This document shows, piece after piece, positions 7,665-14,989 of a stretch of 20,905 bases of DNA (position 1 is the first letter of the stretch; each line of letters starts with the position of its first letter). Where the stretch lies: contig VBAY01000101.1 of assembly GCA_005883085.1 (NCBI GenBank), forward strand, positions 1 through 20,905, written 5' to 3'. This DNA comes from Candidatus Bathyarchaeota archaeon. GTDB taxonomy: Archaea; Thermoproteota; Bathyarchaeia; 40CM-2-53-6. Below the pieces are notes generated by a model that saw nothing but the letters and a program-made list of their open reading frames with translations, was not told the origin of the DNA and did not search any database. A program made the position numbers and the translations under genes.

Positions 7665-8204
7665 GTGAACTCCGTGGATCCAAAGATACTTCGAAAAGAG
7701 ACCATCACTTCAGCGCTAATCACGGACGTCTGGACAGTCTGGACGACCAACGAGGGAGTAACGAGCTTTCTCGCCCCGAAAGCCAACATCAACCTCGAAG
7801 ACAACGGCCCCTACGAGATAATCTTCGATCCCGAAGCACCACTAGGCTTCAGAGGAACGGAAGGTTGCAAGATACTCGGGCTCGAACAGATGAAGACGCT
7901 ATCTGTAGAGTGGAAGGCACCACCCCAGTTCCCAAACGTCCGAAGACAGAAGACTCGTGTTGATTTCTACTTTGAAAGAGTTGAAGCCCTAACCAAGGTC
8001 CGCATCGAGCATTCAGGCTGGCAATGGGGCGAAGAGTGGGACGAAGCATACGAGTTCTTTGACCACGCATGGGACCTCGATCTCGCGAGAATGCAACAGA
8101 GATTCGCCTCCGGTCCTATCGACTGGAGTAAGCCCTACGTTCCAGCCTGGCTCGGACACCGCGCAACGCCAATCCGCGACCACGTCCCAGTCGAAACCCG
8201 CTAG
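7665..8204 (+). CDS. SRPBCC/AHSA1-type START-domain protein
   Basis: The 179-residue protein has the AHSA1 (COG3832) pattern: KETITSALITDVWTVWTTNEGVTSFLAPKANI near the N-terminus, a central GPYEIIFDPEAPLGFRGTEGCKILGLE, TLSVEWKAP, and WDEAYEFFDHAWDLDLARMQQRF at the end. These helix-grip proteins bind hydrophobic ligands or, in some members, Hsp90; the role here is unknown. Start is GTG at 7665, with a second GTG nine bases on as an alternative. It stands alone between the divergent DUF504 gene and the proteasome gene, which has its own promoter. Confidence 0.85.
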   Translation: MNSVDPKILRKETITSALITDVWTVWTTNEGVTSFLAPKANINLEDNGPYEIIFDPEAPLGFRGTEGCKILGLEQMKTLSVEWKAPPQFPNVRRQKTRVDFYFERVEALTKVRIEHSGWQWGEEWDEAYEFFDHAWDLDLARMQQRFASGPIDWSKPYVPAWLGHRATPIRDHVPVETR

Positions 8205-8251
8205 TGTGAATTTCGCGGAATCTTCCGACCCCGGTCCCTGTCAAGCGCTAG

Positions 8252-8258
8252 CTTTATA
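8252..8258 (+). promoter_or_regulatory. TATA box of the proteasome beta gene
   Basis: CTTTATA lies about 37 nt before the ATG at 8292, predicting transcription start near 8280 and a short leader. The preceding GCGCTAG could contribute a BRE. Confidence 0.55.
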
Positions 8259-8291
8259 CAAAACGGCAAAGGGTCGAACCCTGACGCAATT

Positions 8292-8912
8292 ATGGGCGAA
8301 GACATCTACATGCCTGGAGCGACAACCGTCGGACTCGTATGCAAAGAAGGAGCCATCCTAGGCTCCGAACGAAGATACGCGTACGGAACATTCGTTATGA
8401 GCAAGGTCGCCAAGAAAGTCTTCAAGATAACAGACAACATCGGAATCGGCTGCGCCGGAATAATCGGAGACATGCAAGTCCTCTCCCGCGAAGCACTAGC
8501 CTACATGAACATCTACGAATACGAACGAGGAAGAGCTGGAACAGTGAAGAACGCGGCCAAACTCATGGCCAACCTCCTATCCGCACGACGCCTCTTCCCC
8601 TACCTCGCCCAGACCATAATCGCAGGCGTAGACAACGGCGCCCCAAGCCTATTCGTTATGGACCCGATCGGGTCCGTGCTCGAAGACAAGTTCGCCGCAG
8701 TCGGAACAGGCGCTGAAGTCGCGATGGGAGTCCTAGAATCAGAATACAGCGAAGGACTATCGATTGACGAAGCCCGCCCACTCATCCTACGAGCCATAAG
8801 ATCCGCTCTAGCCCGAGACATCTCCAGTGGAGATGGAGTCGACCTACTAGTTATAACCGAAGGTGGTATCAAAGAAGAATCCCACAGTTTGGTTAAGACA
8901 AAATCCGACTAA
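8292..8912 (+). CDS. psmB: 20S proteasome beta subunit lacking the Thr1 nucleophile
   Basis: The 206-residue protein is a clear proteasome beta subunit: TTVGLVCKEGAILGSERRYAYGTFVMSKVAKKVFKI at the N-terminus, VLESEYSEGLSIDEA, and ARDISSGDGVDLLVI near the C-terminus. Beta subunits form the inner rings of the 20S core particle and carry the proteolytic sites. Aligned without gaps to a standard archaeal subunit (GTTTVG), this one reads GATTVG. The position of the catalytic Thr1 is therefore Ala (residue 10), while the Glu17 (residue 26) and Lys33 (residue 42) equivalents remain. It is likely an unprocessed structural subunit, like the second beta subunit known from crenarchaea, and would need a partner encoded elsewhere. 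A TATA box lies upstream. Confidence 0.92.
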   Translation: MGEDIYMPGATTVGLVCKEGAILGSERRYAYGTFVMSKVAKKVFKITDNIGIGCAGIIGDMQVLSREALAYMNIYEYERGRAGTVKNAAKLMANLLSARRLFPYLAQTIIAGVDNGAPSLFVMDPIGSVLEDKFAAVGTGAEVAMGVLESEYSEGLSIDEARPLILRAIRSALARDISSGDGVDLLVITEGGIKEESHSLVKTKSD

Positions 8913-8923
8913 CGAGAACCCTG

Positions 8924-8930
8924 TTATAAT
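8924..8930 (+). promoter_or_regulatory. TATA box of the translin gene
   Basis: TTATAAT sits about 37 nt upstream of the ATG at 8964, in the 51-nt gap after the proteasome gene. Predicted transcription start is near 8952. Confidence 0.6.
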
Positions 8931-8963
8931 ACCACAGAGCCCAGCGGAGCAGAAGCTCACAAG

Positions 8964-9593
8964 ATGCTAACAAAGAAAGATCTGACCGCGATCCAGAAGG
9001 ATCTTTCCCAGTTCGATCGCGCGCGGGAGAGAGTCCTCGACCTCTCTAGAGCTGCCACGAGAATGGCATCATCTTCAATCCTCGAGATTCACCGAGGAGA
9101 CTTGAAAGCCGCTAACTCGACGTTGGAACAAGCCGAGAAGACACTTCAAGAGATTGAAAAGTTGTCCGTTGACGCTCCAGAGCTTCGAAGCTCCAACGGA
9201 GTCATAGTCGCGTTCCAAGAATACGTGGAAGCGATCACCTTACGGAAAGTTGCCCAGAACGAAGGAATCGTATCCATCGCCGAGTCTGGCGCCGATCATC
9301 GAAGCTACGTGCTCGGTCTGCTAGACGCAGTTGGAGAATTCCGAAGAATGGCACTGAACTCTCTCCGAAAAGGAGACGTCGGAAAGGCGGAGAAGCTCTT
9401 AGACGCCATGGAAGGAATATACGATGACCTCCAAACACTCGAGCACACTTCGATCGTGCCTACGTTCAGAGTCAAAATGGACGCAGCAAGGCGAATCATC
9501 GAGACTACGAGAGGCGATGTCGTCACTGAAGTTAGACGATTCTCACTAGAACAGGCTTTAGACCGCCTCGGAAAAAAGATAGAAAAGTGTTAG
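8964..9593 (+). CDS. Archaeal translin/TRAX family protein
   Basis: The 209-residue all-helical protein fits the archaeal translin family: FDRARERVLDLSRAATRMASSSILEIHRGD near the start, then AFQEYVEAITL and YVLGLLDAVGEFRRMALNSLRKGD. Eukaryotic translin and TRAX form C3PO, an RNA endonuclease. TRAX uses acidic residues in a QE..EA helix, and Glu86 and Glu89 here have the same three-residue spacing, so RNase activity is plausible. Archaeal homologues assemble as octamers. It has its own TATA box and leads into ribK 36 nt downstream, so the two could share a transcript. Confidence 0.82.
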   Translation: MLTKKDLTAIQKDLSQFDRARERVLDLSRAATRMASSSILEIHRGDLKAANSTLEQAEKTLQEIEKLSVDAPELRSSNGVIVAFQEYVEAITLRKVAQNEGIVSIAESGADHRSYVLGLLDAVGEFRRMALNSLRKGDVGKAEKLLDAMEGIYDDLQTLEHTSIVPTFRVKMDAARRIIETTRGDVVTEVRRFSLEQALDRLGKKIEKC

Positions 9594-9629
9594 CGTTCAC
9601 CTGCCTTTCGTAAGACGAGCAGTCTAGAA

Positions 9630-10301
9630 ATGAAGCCTTCTCACCTCCTAATTCTCTACAAGCTCTCCGAGCAAGGAGCAACGACAAAGGAAGTCGTTAG
9701 CAGCACCTCAGATCTCGCGAAAGGCATCGGAGGCTCACAACAAACAGCCTCACGCCGTCTCATCGAGATGGAAAAGCTAGGCTTGATCGAGAGAAGTCGA
9801 GATGGACGAGACCAGAAGGTGCGGATAACCGGAGAAGGACTACGAGAGCTATCCGACATGTACCTCAACCTGAAACGAGTCTTCGAAGCACCCAAGAAAG
9901 ATCTCATAATCACGGGAGCTGTATTCACGGGTCTCTCAGAAGGCTCATACTACATGAGCCTCGACGGCTACCGGAAACAGTTCATATCCAAACTAGGATT
10001 CGACCCGTTTCCCGGCACCCTGAACCTCAGAATCAGCAAGGAAAACCTCAACGACCGCAAAATCCTCGACACGTACCCATTCGTGTACATCGAGGGATTC
10101 GCTAACGAAAAACGAACCTACGGCCCGGCAAAATGCTTCAGAGCCGTGGTCAACGACAAGGTCAAGAGCGCAATCGTCCTCCCCATCCGAGCCCACTACG
10201 GCGAAGACGTTGTAGAACTGATCGCTCCCGTCTCGCTGAGGAAGCAATTCAAACTCGTTGATGGAGACAAGGTTCACGTCCGAGTACCAGTCAGTCCCTA
10301 A
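9630..10301 (+). CDS. ribK: CTP-dependent riboflavin kinase with N-terminal winged helix
   Basis: Residues 1-80 form a winged helix-turn-helix (SDLAKGIGGSQQTASRRLIEMEKLGLIERSRDG). Residues 90-223 are the archaeal riboflavin kinase, with GLSEGSYYMSLDGYRKQF, the LGFDPFPGTLNLRI motif and VELIAPVSLRKQFKLVDGDKV. The enzyme makes FMN from riboflavin using CTP rather than ATP. The fused DNA-binding domain suggests it may also act as a regulator, as proposed for other fusions of this kind. Its stop overlaps by 4 bp the stop of convergent ribL, which encodes the next step (FMN to FAD), so the two halves of flavin cofactor synthesis lie tail to tail. Confidence 0.94.
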   Translation: MKPSHLLILYKLSEQGATTKEVVSSTSDLAKGIGGSQQTASRRLIEMEKLGLIERSRDGRDQKVRITGEGLRELSDMYLNLKRVFEAPKKDLIITGAVFTGLSEGSYYMSLDGYRKQFISKLGFDPFPGTLNLRISKENLNDRKILDTYPFVYIEGFANEKRTYGPAKCFRAVVNDKVKSAIVLPIRAHYGEDVVELIAPVSLRKQFKLVDGDKVHVRVPVSP

Positions 10302-10747
10302 GAAGCTGAGACCGCCTTCGCGATCCTGCTCTTTAGCTTCGAGCTACTGTTGAAGCCAATAGGCCCAAACCTTCGTATCCGAACAACCCGGACAGGCAAC
10401 CCTTCTCTCCTAACAAGCCGTGTAACAGCGGCTCTTATCTCATCCTGGTCATAGCCGACACACACAATGTCAGGGTTGACCTCTTTGAGGATGCCTAGGA
10501 GATCGATTTCTTCCCTTCCGAGAATCGCTCGATCGACGACTCGGAGAGCTGCAACGAGCTCCCGCCTCTGATCCTCAGGGACAATCGGCCCTCTTCCTTT
10601 CCTGCGACGGACGGTCTTGTCCCGGGCGACTACGACAACAAGCTTGGAGTGCGGGCCTCCCGTTTTCTTTGATTCTTCAAGGAATCTGAGGTGTCCTAGA
10701 TGTAGAAGATCGAAGACACCAGTGGCTAGCACCGTTTTTCTCGGCAA
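10298..10747 (-). CDS. ribL: FAD synthetase RibL
   Basis: The 149-residue protein is a nucleotidyltransferase of the archaeal RibL type: TGVFDLLHLGHLRFLEESKK contains the HxGH catalytic motif, followed by VVVVARDKTVRRRKGRGPIVPEDQRRELVAAL, EVNPDIVCVGYDQ and the SSSKLKSRI end (the family's ISSSxI-like loop). RibL adenylates FMN to FAD and is unrelated to bacterial RibF. Length is typical for the family (about 150). Start is TTG at 10747; no nearby in-frame ATG exists. It faces ribK, with overlapping stops. Confidence 0.93.
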   Translation of the reverse strand: MPRKTVLATGVFDLLHLGHLRFLEESKKTGGPHSKLVVVVARDKTVRRRKGRGPIVPEDQRRELVAALRVVDRAILGREEIDLLGILKEVNPDIVCVGYDQDEIRAAVTRLVRREGLPVRVVRIRRFGPIGFNSSSKLKSRIAKAVSAS

Positions 10748-10805
10748 GATCAGAACGAAAGAGGCTGTTAGTTGAAGGAATAAGAACGCTTCTTGCCGAG
10801 TTCGG

Positions 10806-11372
10806 CTAAACTGTCAAGCCGCGTTTGGGATCCCCTTTCGGCTCGTACTTTAACATCATAGCTTGCTTCGATGAAGCTTCCGGTGCTTCGCCCTTCTTCG
10901 AAGTGATCGTAACAGGCGTGTACCCGCTTATGATAGCATAGACGAACGAGTCATCCCCTCGTTCCGTACAGTGTACTTGGAGCTTGTAGAGAGCCTCTCG
11001 ATGCGTGAACACCATCTTCGTAGCCTCAGAATTGGTAATTATGACTCGACCGCCACAAGTCGGACAAGCAATCGTCTCGTGTCTCGCGATCTTGAGACCG
11101 CAATCCGGGCACCAGACATCCTCGTCCCTTCGAGCAATGAATATTGACTGCCAAACACCGACATGTTTCCTAGGACTGCACGCGTTCCATTCGGAAGTTG
11201 TTAGCCGAGTGGCCCGAAAAGCCCAAGCGGCTTCCTCCTTCCACTTGGTCAGGTGTTCGGCTCTGTCCTCACACGTCTTGTGGAAGAACCGCCTCTGCCC
11301 TTCCTGGCTGAACGAGGCTGAGACAGGTTCGTCCTTGTGTAACTGCTTGCCACAGCCCGAACATTCTTCCAT
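10806..11372 (-). CDS. Uncharacterised zinc-binding protein with two zinc sites
   Basis: The 188-residue protein begins with a C4-x2-C7...H31-x2-C34 cluster (CSGCGK ... HKTC), like a half LIM or treble-clef finger. A central zinc ribbon follows (WCPDCG ... CPTCGG, about residues 87-104). Between them is WNACSPRKHVGVWQSIFIARRDEDV. The C-terminal third (VFTHREALYKLQVHCTERGDDSFVYAIISGYTPVTITSKK) looks like a beta-rich domain followed by a charged tail. The family is not recognised; two zinc modules suggest nucleic-acid or protein binding. Start ATG 11372, with a 67-nt gap to DUF357. Confidence 0.7.
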   Translation of the reverse strand: MEECSGCGKQLHKDEPVSASFSQEGQRRFFHKTCEDRAEHLTKWKEEAAWAFRATRLTTSEWNACSPRKHVGVWQSIFIARRDEDVWCPDCGLKIARHETIACPTCGGRVIITNSEATKMVFTHREALYKLQVHCTERGDDSFVYAIISGYTPVTITSKKGEAPEASSKQAMMLKYEPKGDPKRGLTV

Positions 11373-11439
11373 GAATCTCGACGATAATAGACGTGGCCCA
11401 TGATATCAGGGCAGTGTTACCGGAACAAATCCGGTCTCG

Positions 11440-11697
11440 CTAGAACTCTGCCAACTCGAGAAATTTTAGCGCGTCAAGAAGACCCTCAGCATAAGCGATG
11501 CACGCGAGAGCAGTGACCGGTTTCCGCTTGTCGAGGTAGTGCTTCGCGTCTTGGGTGTAACCTCTGGCGAGTTCTAACATATGATCCAGTCGTGACGATG
11601 GAACAGGAGCATCGCTCTTCTTTTTCTTCAACATTCGTAGCGATCGAGAGGTAGTCTCCAGATACCTCGCGGCCCTCTCGCCTGCCCGCTCCCTCAT
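11440..11697 (-). CDS. DUF357 family helical protein
   Basis: The 85-residue protein is all helical and basic at the N-terminus, with the DUF357 ending: MLELARGYTQDAKHYLDKRKPVTALACIAYAEGLLDALKFLELAEF. The family is archaeal, helical-hairpin shaped and of unknown function. The ATG overlaps the dph5 stop (ATGA), so it is translationally coupled to diphthine synthase. That link to EF2 modification is positional only. Confidence 0.88.
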   Translation of the reverse strand: MRERAGERAARYLETTSRSLRMLKKKKSDAPVPSSRLDHMLELARGYTQDAKHYLDKRKPVTALACIAYAEGLLDALKFLELAEF

Positions 11698-12470
11698 TTC
11701 AACGACTCCAGATCCTCATCGCTCGCTCCACAAAATGCCTTCAAAGATTCGGCCTCCATGAAATGCAGCTTTCCCGGTACCACAAGGGAATGAGGGACCC
11801 TCCCAAACTCTTGGTGCTGAAGCGTTTCAAGCCTTCGAGAAAGCACAAACTGGTCGTCGGATCCAATCCGTGCGACGCCAACGCCTAACGACCGTTGAAG
11901 CCCGGGATCCGCGACCACTAGCTTGGCCGCAGCCTCCCTTATCGTTAGCTGTTTTGACTGCTCGGGTCTGACATCGAGAAGCATCAGCGTATGTAATCCC
12001 CTCTTGCCGTTATCATGCAAAGTGTCCAGCACCGAGCCAGGAACCCCAGATTCGTGAGGGAGAGTGACAGATTTTCCGAACTTGTAGCTCTGAAGACCGG
12101 TAGCTCCGCAGACCGCAGACGTTATTGACGGGCCATGGATGATCCTTGAAGGGATACCCTTCTTCGCCAGTTCCAGTCGGATAGAGACATGAGTTGTAGC
12201 GATCATCGGGTCGCCCGGGACCAGGAAAGCAACTCTCCCCCTTTCGACCGCCTCAACGATTTGCTTGCCTCCTTCATCCTCTAGCTGGACTCGGCTCAAC
12301 TCGACAATCCTTTTTCCGAGTAGAAGTTCAAGTTTCTTCCTATCCAAACCGGGCATGATGTTTGTGTAGAACTCGGCGAATACATCGCTCGATCGTCGAG
12401 CCTCTTCTAGCCCTTCGATAGTGAGACCTCTCTCATCGTTCAGGCCCAGCCCGATAAACGTGACAACCAT
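11694..12470 (-). CDS. dphB: Diphthine synthase Dph5
   Basis: The 258-residue protein is a SAM-dependent tetrapyrrole-methylase-fold enzyme with the Dph5 hallmarks: TFIGLGLNDERGLTIEGLEEA at the N-terminus, the VPGDPMIATTH loop around residues 83-93, HGPSITSAVCGATGLQSYKFGK and VTLPHES. It trimethylates the 3-amino-3-carboxypropyl-histidine of elongation factor 2 during diphthamide synthesis. Length and start (MVVTFIGLG at 12470) match the family. It precedes DUF357 with an ATGA overlap, and follows the KaiC-type gene by a 47-nt gap on the same strand. Confidence 0.94.
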   Translation of the reverse strand: MVVTFIGLGLNDERGLTIEGLEEARRSSDVFAEFYTNIMPGLDRKKLELLLGKRIVELSRVQLEDEGGKQIVEAVERGRVAFLVPGDPMIATTHVSIRLELAKKGIPSRIIHGPSITSAVCGATGLQSYKFGKSVTLPHESGVPGSVLDTLHDNGKRGLHTLMLLDVRPEQSKQLTIREAAAKLVVADPGLQRSLGVGVARIGSDDQFVLSRRLETLQHQEFGRVPHSLVVPGKLHFMEAESLKAFCGASDEDLESLK

Positions 12471-12517
12471 AGCGATAGAGAATAGGACTGCTTGCTAAAA
12501 GCTCGTTTTCAAAAGCT

Positions 12518-14560
12518 CTAGCGCTGTCTTGTCCCAGCGCCCTTGGACGAGACCTCAGAGGCCTTTCCCTCTTTGCCCTTCTCATCCACGTGCTTCCCCT
12601 CAGCCTTAGCCGGTGTCACGGCGCTTGGAGCATGTTTTTCAGATGGCTGGCCAGGCTTGAGTTTTAGTGAAAGCAGCTTTCCCCGTAGGATTCCGAAGCG
12701 CGAGACTCGGAAGACCAAACCTCGCCCTCTCGCTATCTCGAACGAAACTGTGTCGGATGCGATTCGTCTCCGTTCCATTTTCAAAACCGACAGGTTTCTG
12801 ACACCTTTCCTTCCCGATCTTACCAATGTGAGTTCGATAACGCCGTCTGCTATGTTCTTGATCTTCGCGATCGAGTCCTCCGGTATAGCCCCTTTCGACG
12901 CGGTCAGGATAAAGAGACCGCCAGTCATCTTCACCTTCGCTCCGACGGTCTGTAAGAAGTTGACTGCCTGCTTAGCTTCGACCCCGTTAAAGATCGGCGT
13001 GAGAGAGTCGAGAATGAGAGTCACAGGGGCATTCTTGGCCTTGGTTATGAACGAAGTGACCTGAATGTTGAGCTCAGTGAGATCCGACGGGTCCCTAAGA
13101 GCGCCTTCACCCTGCCCCGCAAGCCCAGAATAACAATCAATGATCTTCAACCGCCCCTTGCGAAGGGGGGAGATAATGTCCCAACCAAACTCTCCCATAC
13201 GAGCCTGAACGTCCTCCGGAAAGGCATCGTATGACAAGAGGGCACACGGTCTCCCTGCATCAAGCTCCTCATGCAACAGCTCGTAGGATAGGACAGTCTT
13301 TCCGCTACCTGGATCCCCGAGGAGTAAGAGGCTCGACCCACGAGGGATCGGCCCTCCCATCATCTGCTCAAGATGCTCGAACCCCGCAAGCGACCTATCG
13401 TACCGCTTCAGGACAAGGATACCCCCCAGAAGAGAAACCACGCCGCCAACCACGAACGGAAGGTAGCTTAGGGGAGAAGTCACGATGTCCACCCTAACCG
13501 AGGTTGCGATGCTCGGCCCAGTATTCCCGAAACCATCGTTTAGAGTGTTAGCGTTGATCCCGACCGTCCACGCGCCACCCGGGTCGAAAGTAGACACGGA
13601 GTAACCTGTGGGAGTATAGAAACCAAGACGGTTCGCGTCGTAAACCGCGGTGAGGTTTGCCATAGTAGCTCCTGAAGGATTCTCGACCGAAACAACGTAC
13701 TGGCCGGTTGTGAGAAACGCCCCGGTGGATCCTGAGTATTTTATTCGAAAGTAAGGGTAGATAGTGTCCCCTGTCGAAAAACTAGTGGTTGGAACGCCTT
13801 TGGAGTTGTAGGTGATCATAGCATCTACAAATAGGTCGCTCTTCGTAATCGTAACACTAACAGGAAGACTTGTCCCTGAGTTTCCACTCGTGTCTCTAGC
13901 GTGGATTACTATTGTCCAAGAATCAAGTGGATCGTTCATCAAGACCTGATAGCTAATGGAGTAGACCCCATTACTCGAGCTAACTTCAGGAATCGTTAGT
14001 TGGCCGTTCGAAGGAGTGTTCGCAGTTACTAACGCACCGGTTACCGCCCCCAAAGAGTTCGTCACGGTAGCCGTGATTGTCAACGCCTGCCCTCTTTGGA
14101 CAATTGTCCCGGAAGTTGGTTGAGTCACCACAACGCTCATCATAGCAGTTACCGTGAACTGGCCGGTCGCAACGTTCGCTATGTTCGTCGGCGATGTCTG
14201 ATTCACAGCAACATTGTAGACGCCTCCGACGTTGGTAGCGACAGTGCCGTTCAACACGGTCCACGAAGTTGAAGTCGAGCTGTATTGGACAGATATGCTG
14301 CCCGAACCTCGATTGTCCGTTGATAGTACCTGGTTTGATATCGCGGAACCAGTACCGTTCGGCTTCTGCACACCGATCGTGACCCCGTAGAACGTATTCC
14401 TCACCCCATTGGTGACTGTCACCGCGATTGTGACGCTGTTACCCAAGCTTGTAGAGGAGGGATTGATTGAGAGAGAGTAAGGAGCAATACCTTGTACTTG
14501 GACTACTAGTGTCAGGGCTGAGGCCAACACTAGCATTAAGAGGATAACGTATGGTCTCAT
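12518..14560 (-). CDS. Membrane-anchored KaiC/RecA-like ATPase with exported beta-sandwich domains
   Basis: The 680-residue protein starts at ATG 14560 with a signal-like helix (MRPYVILLMLVLASALTLVV). Residues ~25-360 are Thr/Ser/Asn-rich repeated Ig/CARDB-like beta domains, which lie outside the cell in this model. A membrane helix at ~365-387 (YLPFVVGGVVSLLGGILVL) leads to a cytoplasmic RecA-like KaiC domain. That domain has Walker A GDPGSGKT at 415-422, HEELDAGRPCALLSYD, and a Walker B strand in VTLILDSLTP. The last ~50 residues are charged and disordered (Lys/Glu/Ala). A longer reading from 14596 adds 12 residues before the signal and is less likely. The role is unknown; sensing outside with ATPase output inside is inference. 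Confidence 0.88.
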   Translation of the reverse strand: MRPYVILLMLVLASALTLVVQVQGIAPYSLSINPSSTSLGNSVTIAVTVTNGVRNTFYGVTIGVQKPNGTGSAISNQVLSTDNRGSGSISVQYSSTSTSWTVLNGTVATNVGGVYNVAVNQTSPTNIANVATGQFTVTAMMSVVVTQPTSGTIVQRGQALTITATVTNSLGAVTGALVTANTPSNGQLTIPEVSSSNGVYSISYQVLMNDPLDSWTIVIHARDTSGNSGTSLPVSVTITKSDLFVDAMITYNSKGVPTTSFSTGDTIYPYFRIKYSGSTGAFLTTGQYVVSVENPSGATMANLTAVYDANRLGFYTPTGYSVSTFDPGGAWTVGINANTLNDGFGNTGPSIATSVRVDIVTSPLSYLPFVVGGVVSLLGGILVLKRYDRSLAGFEHLEQMMGGPIPRGSSLLLLGDPGSGKTVLSYELLHEELDAGRPCALLSYDAFPEDVQARMGEFGWDIISPLRKGRLKIIDCYSGLAGQGEGALRDPSDLTELNIQVTSFITKAKNAPVTLILDSLTPIFNGVEAKQAVNFLQTVGAKVKMTGGLFILTASKGAIPEDSIAKIKNIADGVIELTLVRSGRKGVRNLSVLKMERRRIASDTVSFEIARGRGLVFRVSRFGILRGKLLSLKLKPGQPSEKHAPSAVTPAKAEGKHVDEKGKEGKASEVSSKGAGTRQR

Positions 14561-14870
14561 CAGTACCCAGCCTCGGCAGCCTGCAGCATCATCCACGAAG
14601 CGGCTACGACTCGTGTCGGGGAAGGCTTGTGTTACCAGAACAGAAGCAGGCTAGGGACACCAACACGGTTTTTCGTGACGAGCCGAGAAGAACATGGTGA
14701 CTGCGAAGTGCCCAGGGGTGAAAATGAAACAAGCCTGCTGGACGTCGGATGCTTGATGAACCAATTTCAAAAATCTCGATTATCGTTCGGCAGATCTGGA
14801 ATCGATTTTCGTTCGGAAACGGTAACCCTTATTAGAAATTCGGCCGGGACCGAGCCTTCGGCGGGTTCGT
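14561..14870. other. Intergenic region upstream of the KaiC-type gene and tRNA-Lys
   Basis: This 310-nt stretch separates the divergent KaiC-type gene (minus) and the tRNA (plus). I see no convincing gene; the short plus-strand frame at 14627-14959 runs into the tRNA and has no family features. It holds the tRNA promoter near 14828. No clear TATA box for the KaiC-type gene could be picked out. Confidence 0.5.
14828..14835 (+). promoter_or_regulatory. TATA-like box of tRNA-Lys
   Basis: CTTATTAG lies about 40 nt before the tRNA 5' end (14871), giving a predicted start near 14858 and a short 5' leader. Confidence 0.45.
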
Positions 14871-14879
14871 GGGCCCGTA

Positions 14880-14910
14880 AACCGGACACGCGTGCGGGTC
14901 TAGTCGGGCA
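14880..14910 (+). other. tRNA-Lys intron 1 (31 nt, position 9/10), BHB type
   Basis: Exon 1 ends GGGCCCGTA. The central 4-bp helix is CCCG (exon, tRNA positions 4-7) with CGGG (14905-14908). The bulges are TA^A and CA^G. GGG pairs with CTC outside (one G-U), and an imperfect inner helix pairs ACCGGAC with GTCTAGT. Cutting after the second base of each bulge joins TA to GCTC exactly. This fits the archaeal splicing endonuclease rule. Confidence 0.85.
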
Positions 14911-14932
14911 GCTCAGCCAGGTAGAGCAGCAG

Positions 14933-14946
14933 ACTCTAAGGCTGAA
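14933..14946 (+). other. tRNA-Lys intron 2 (14 nt, position 30/31), BHB type
   Basis: Outer helix GAG/CTC (14924-14926 with 14948-14950), central helix CAGC/GCTG (14927-14930 with 14941-14944), bulges AG^A and AA^G, and a minimal inner CT/AG stem. Every pair is Watson-Crick. Excision yields GCAG|G CTCTTAA CCTG, restoring an anticodon arm with CTT. Confidence 0.88.
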
Positions 14947-14959
14947 GCTCTTAACCTGA

Positions 14960-14989
14960 AGGACGAGTCCATCCAACTCGTTCGGGGAA
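14960..14989 (+). other. Probable tRNA-Lys intron 3 (~28-30 nt, variable region)
   Basis: A stable hairpin, GGACGAGT with ACTCGTTC around loop CCATCCA (14961-14983), sits between the anticodon arm and the T-arm and cannot belong to a normal tRNA. Removing 14960-14989 leaves CCTGA-TGGTC-GAGGG with a 5-nt variable loop, but its central helix (ACCT/GGGG) has one mismatch. Cutting 14961-14988 gives a better helix (CCTG/CGGG) but a 7-nt variable loop. The intron is probable; the exact ends are uncertain by a base or two. Confidence 0.6.

Noticed and set aside
13986..14264. Cys/Arg-rich minus-strand frame within the KaiC-type gene
   Set aside because: It is a shadow of the Thr/Ser/Asn-rich coding sequence in another frame.
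14928..14945. Amber-reading (CTA) anticodon in loop CTCTAAG, suggesting tRNA-Pyl
   Set aside because: GCAGA does not pair with GCTGA at both ends, and the segment is explained better as intron 2; after splicing the anticodon is CTT.
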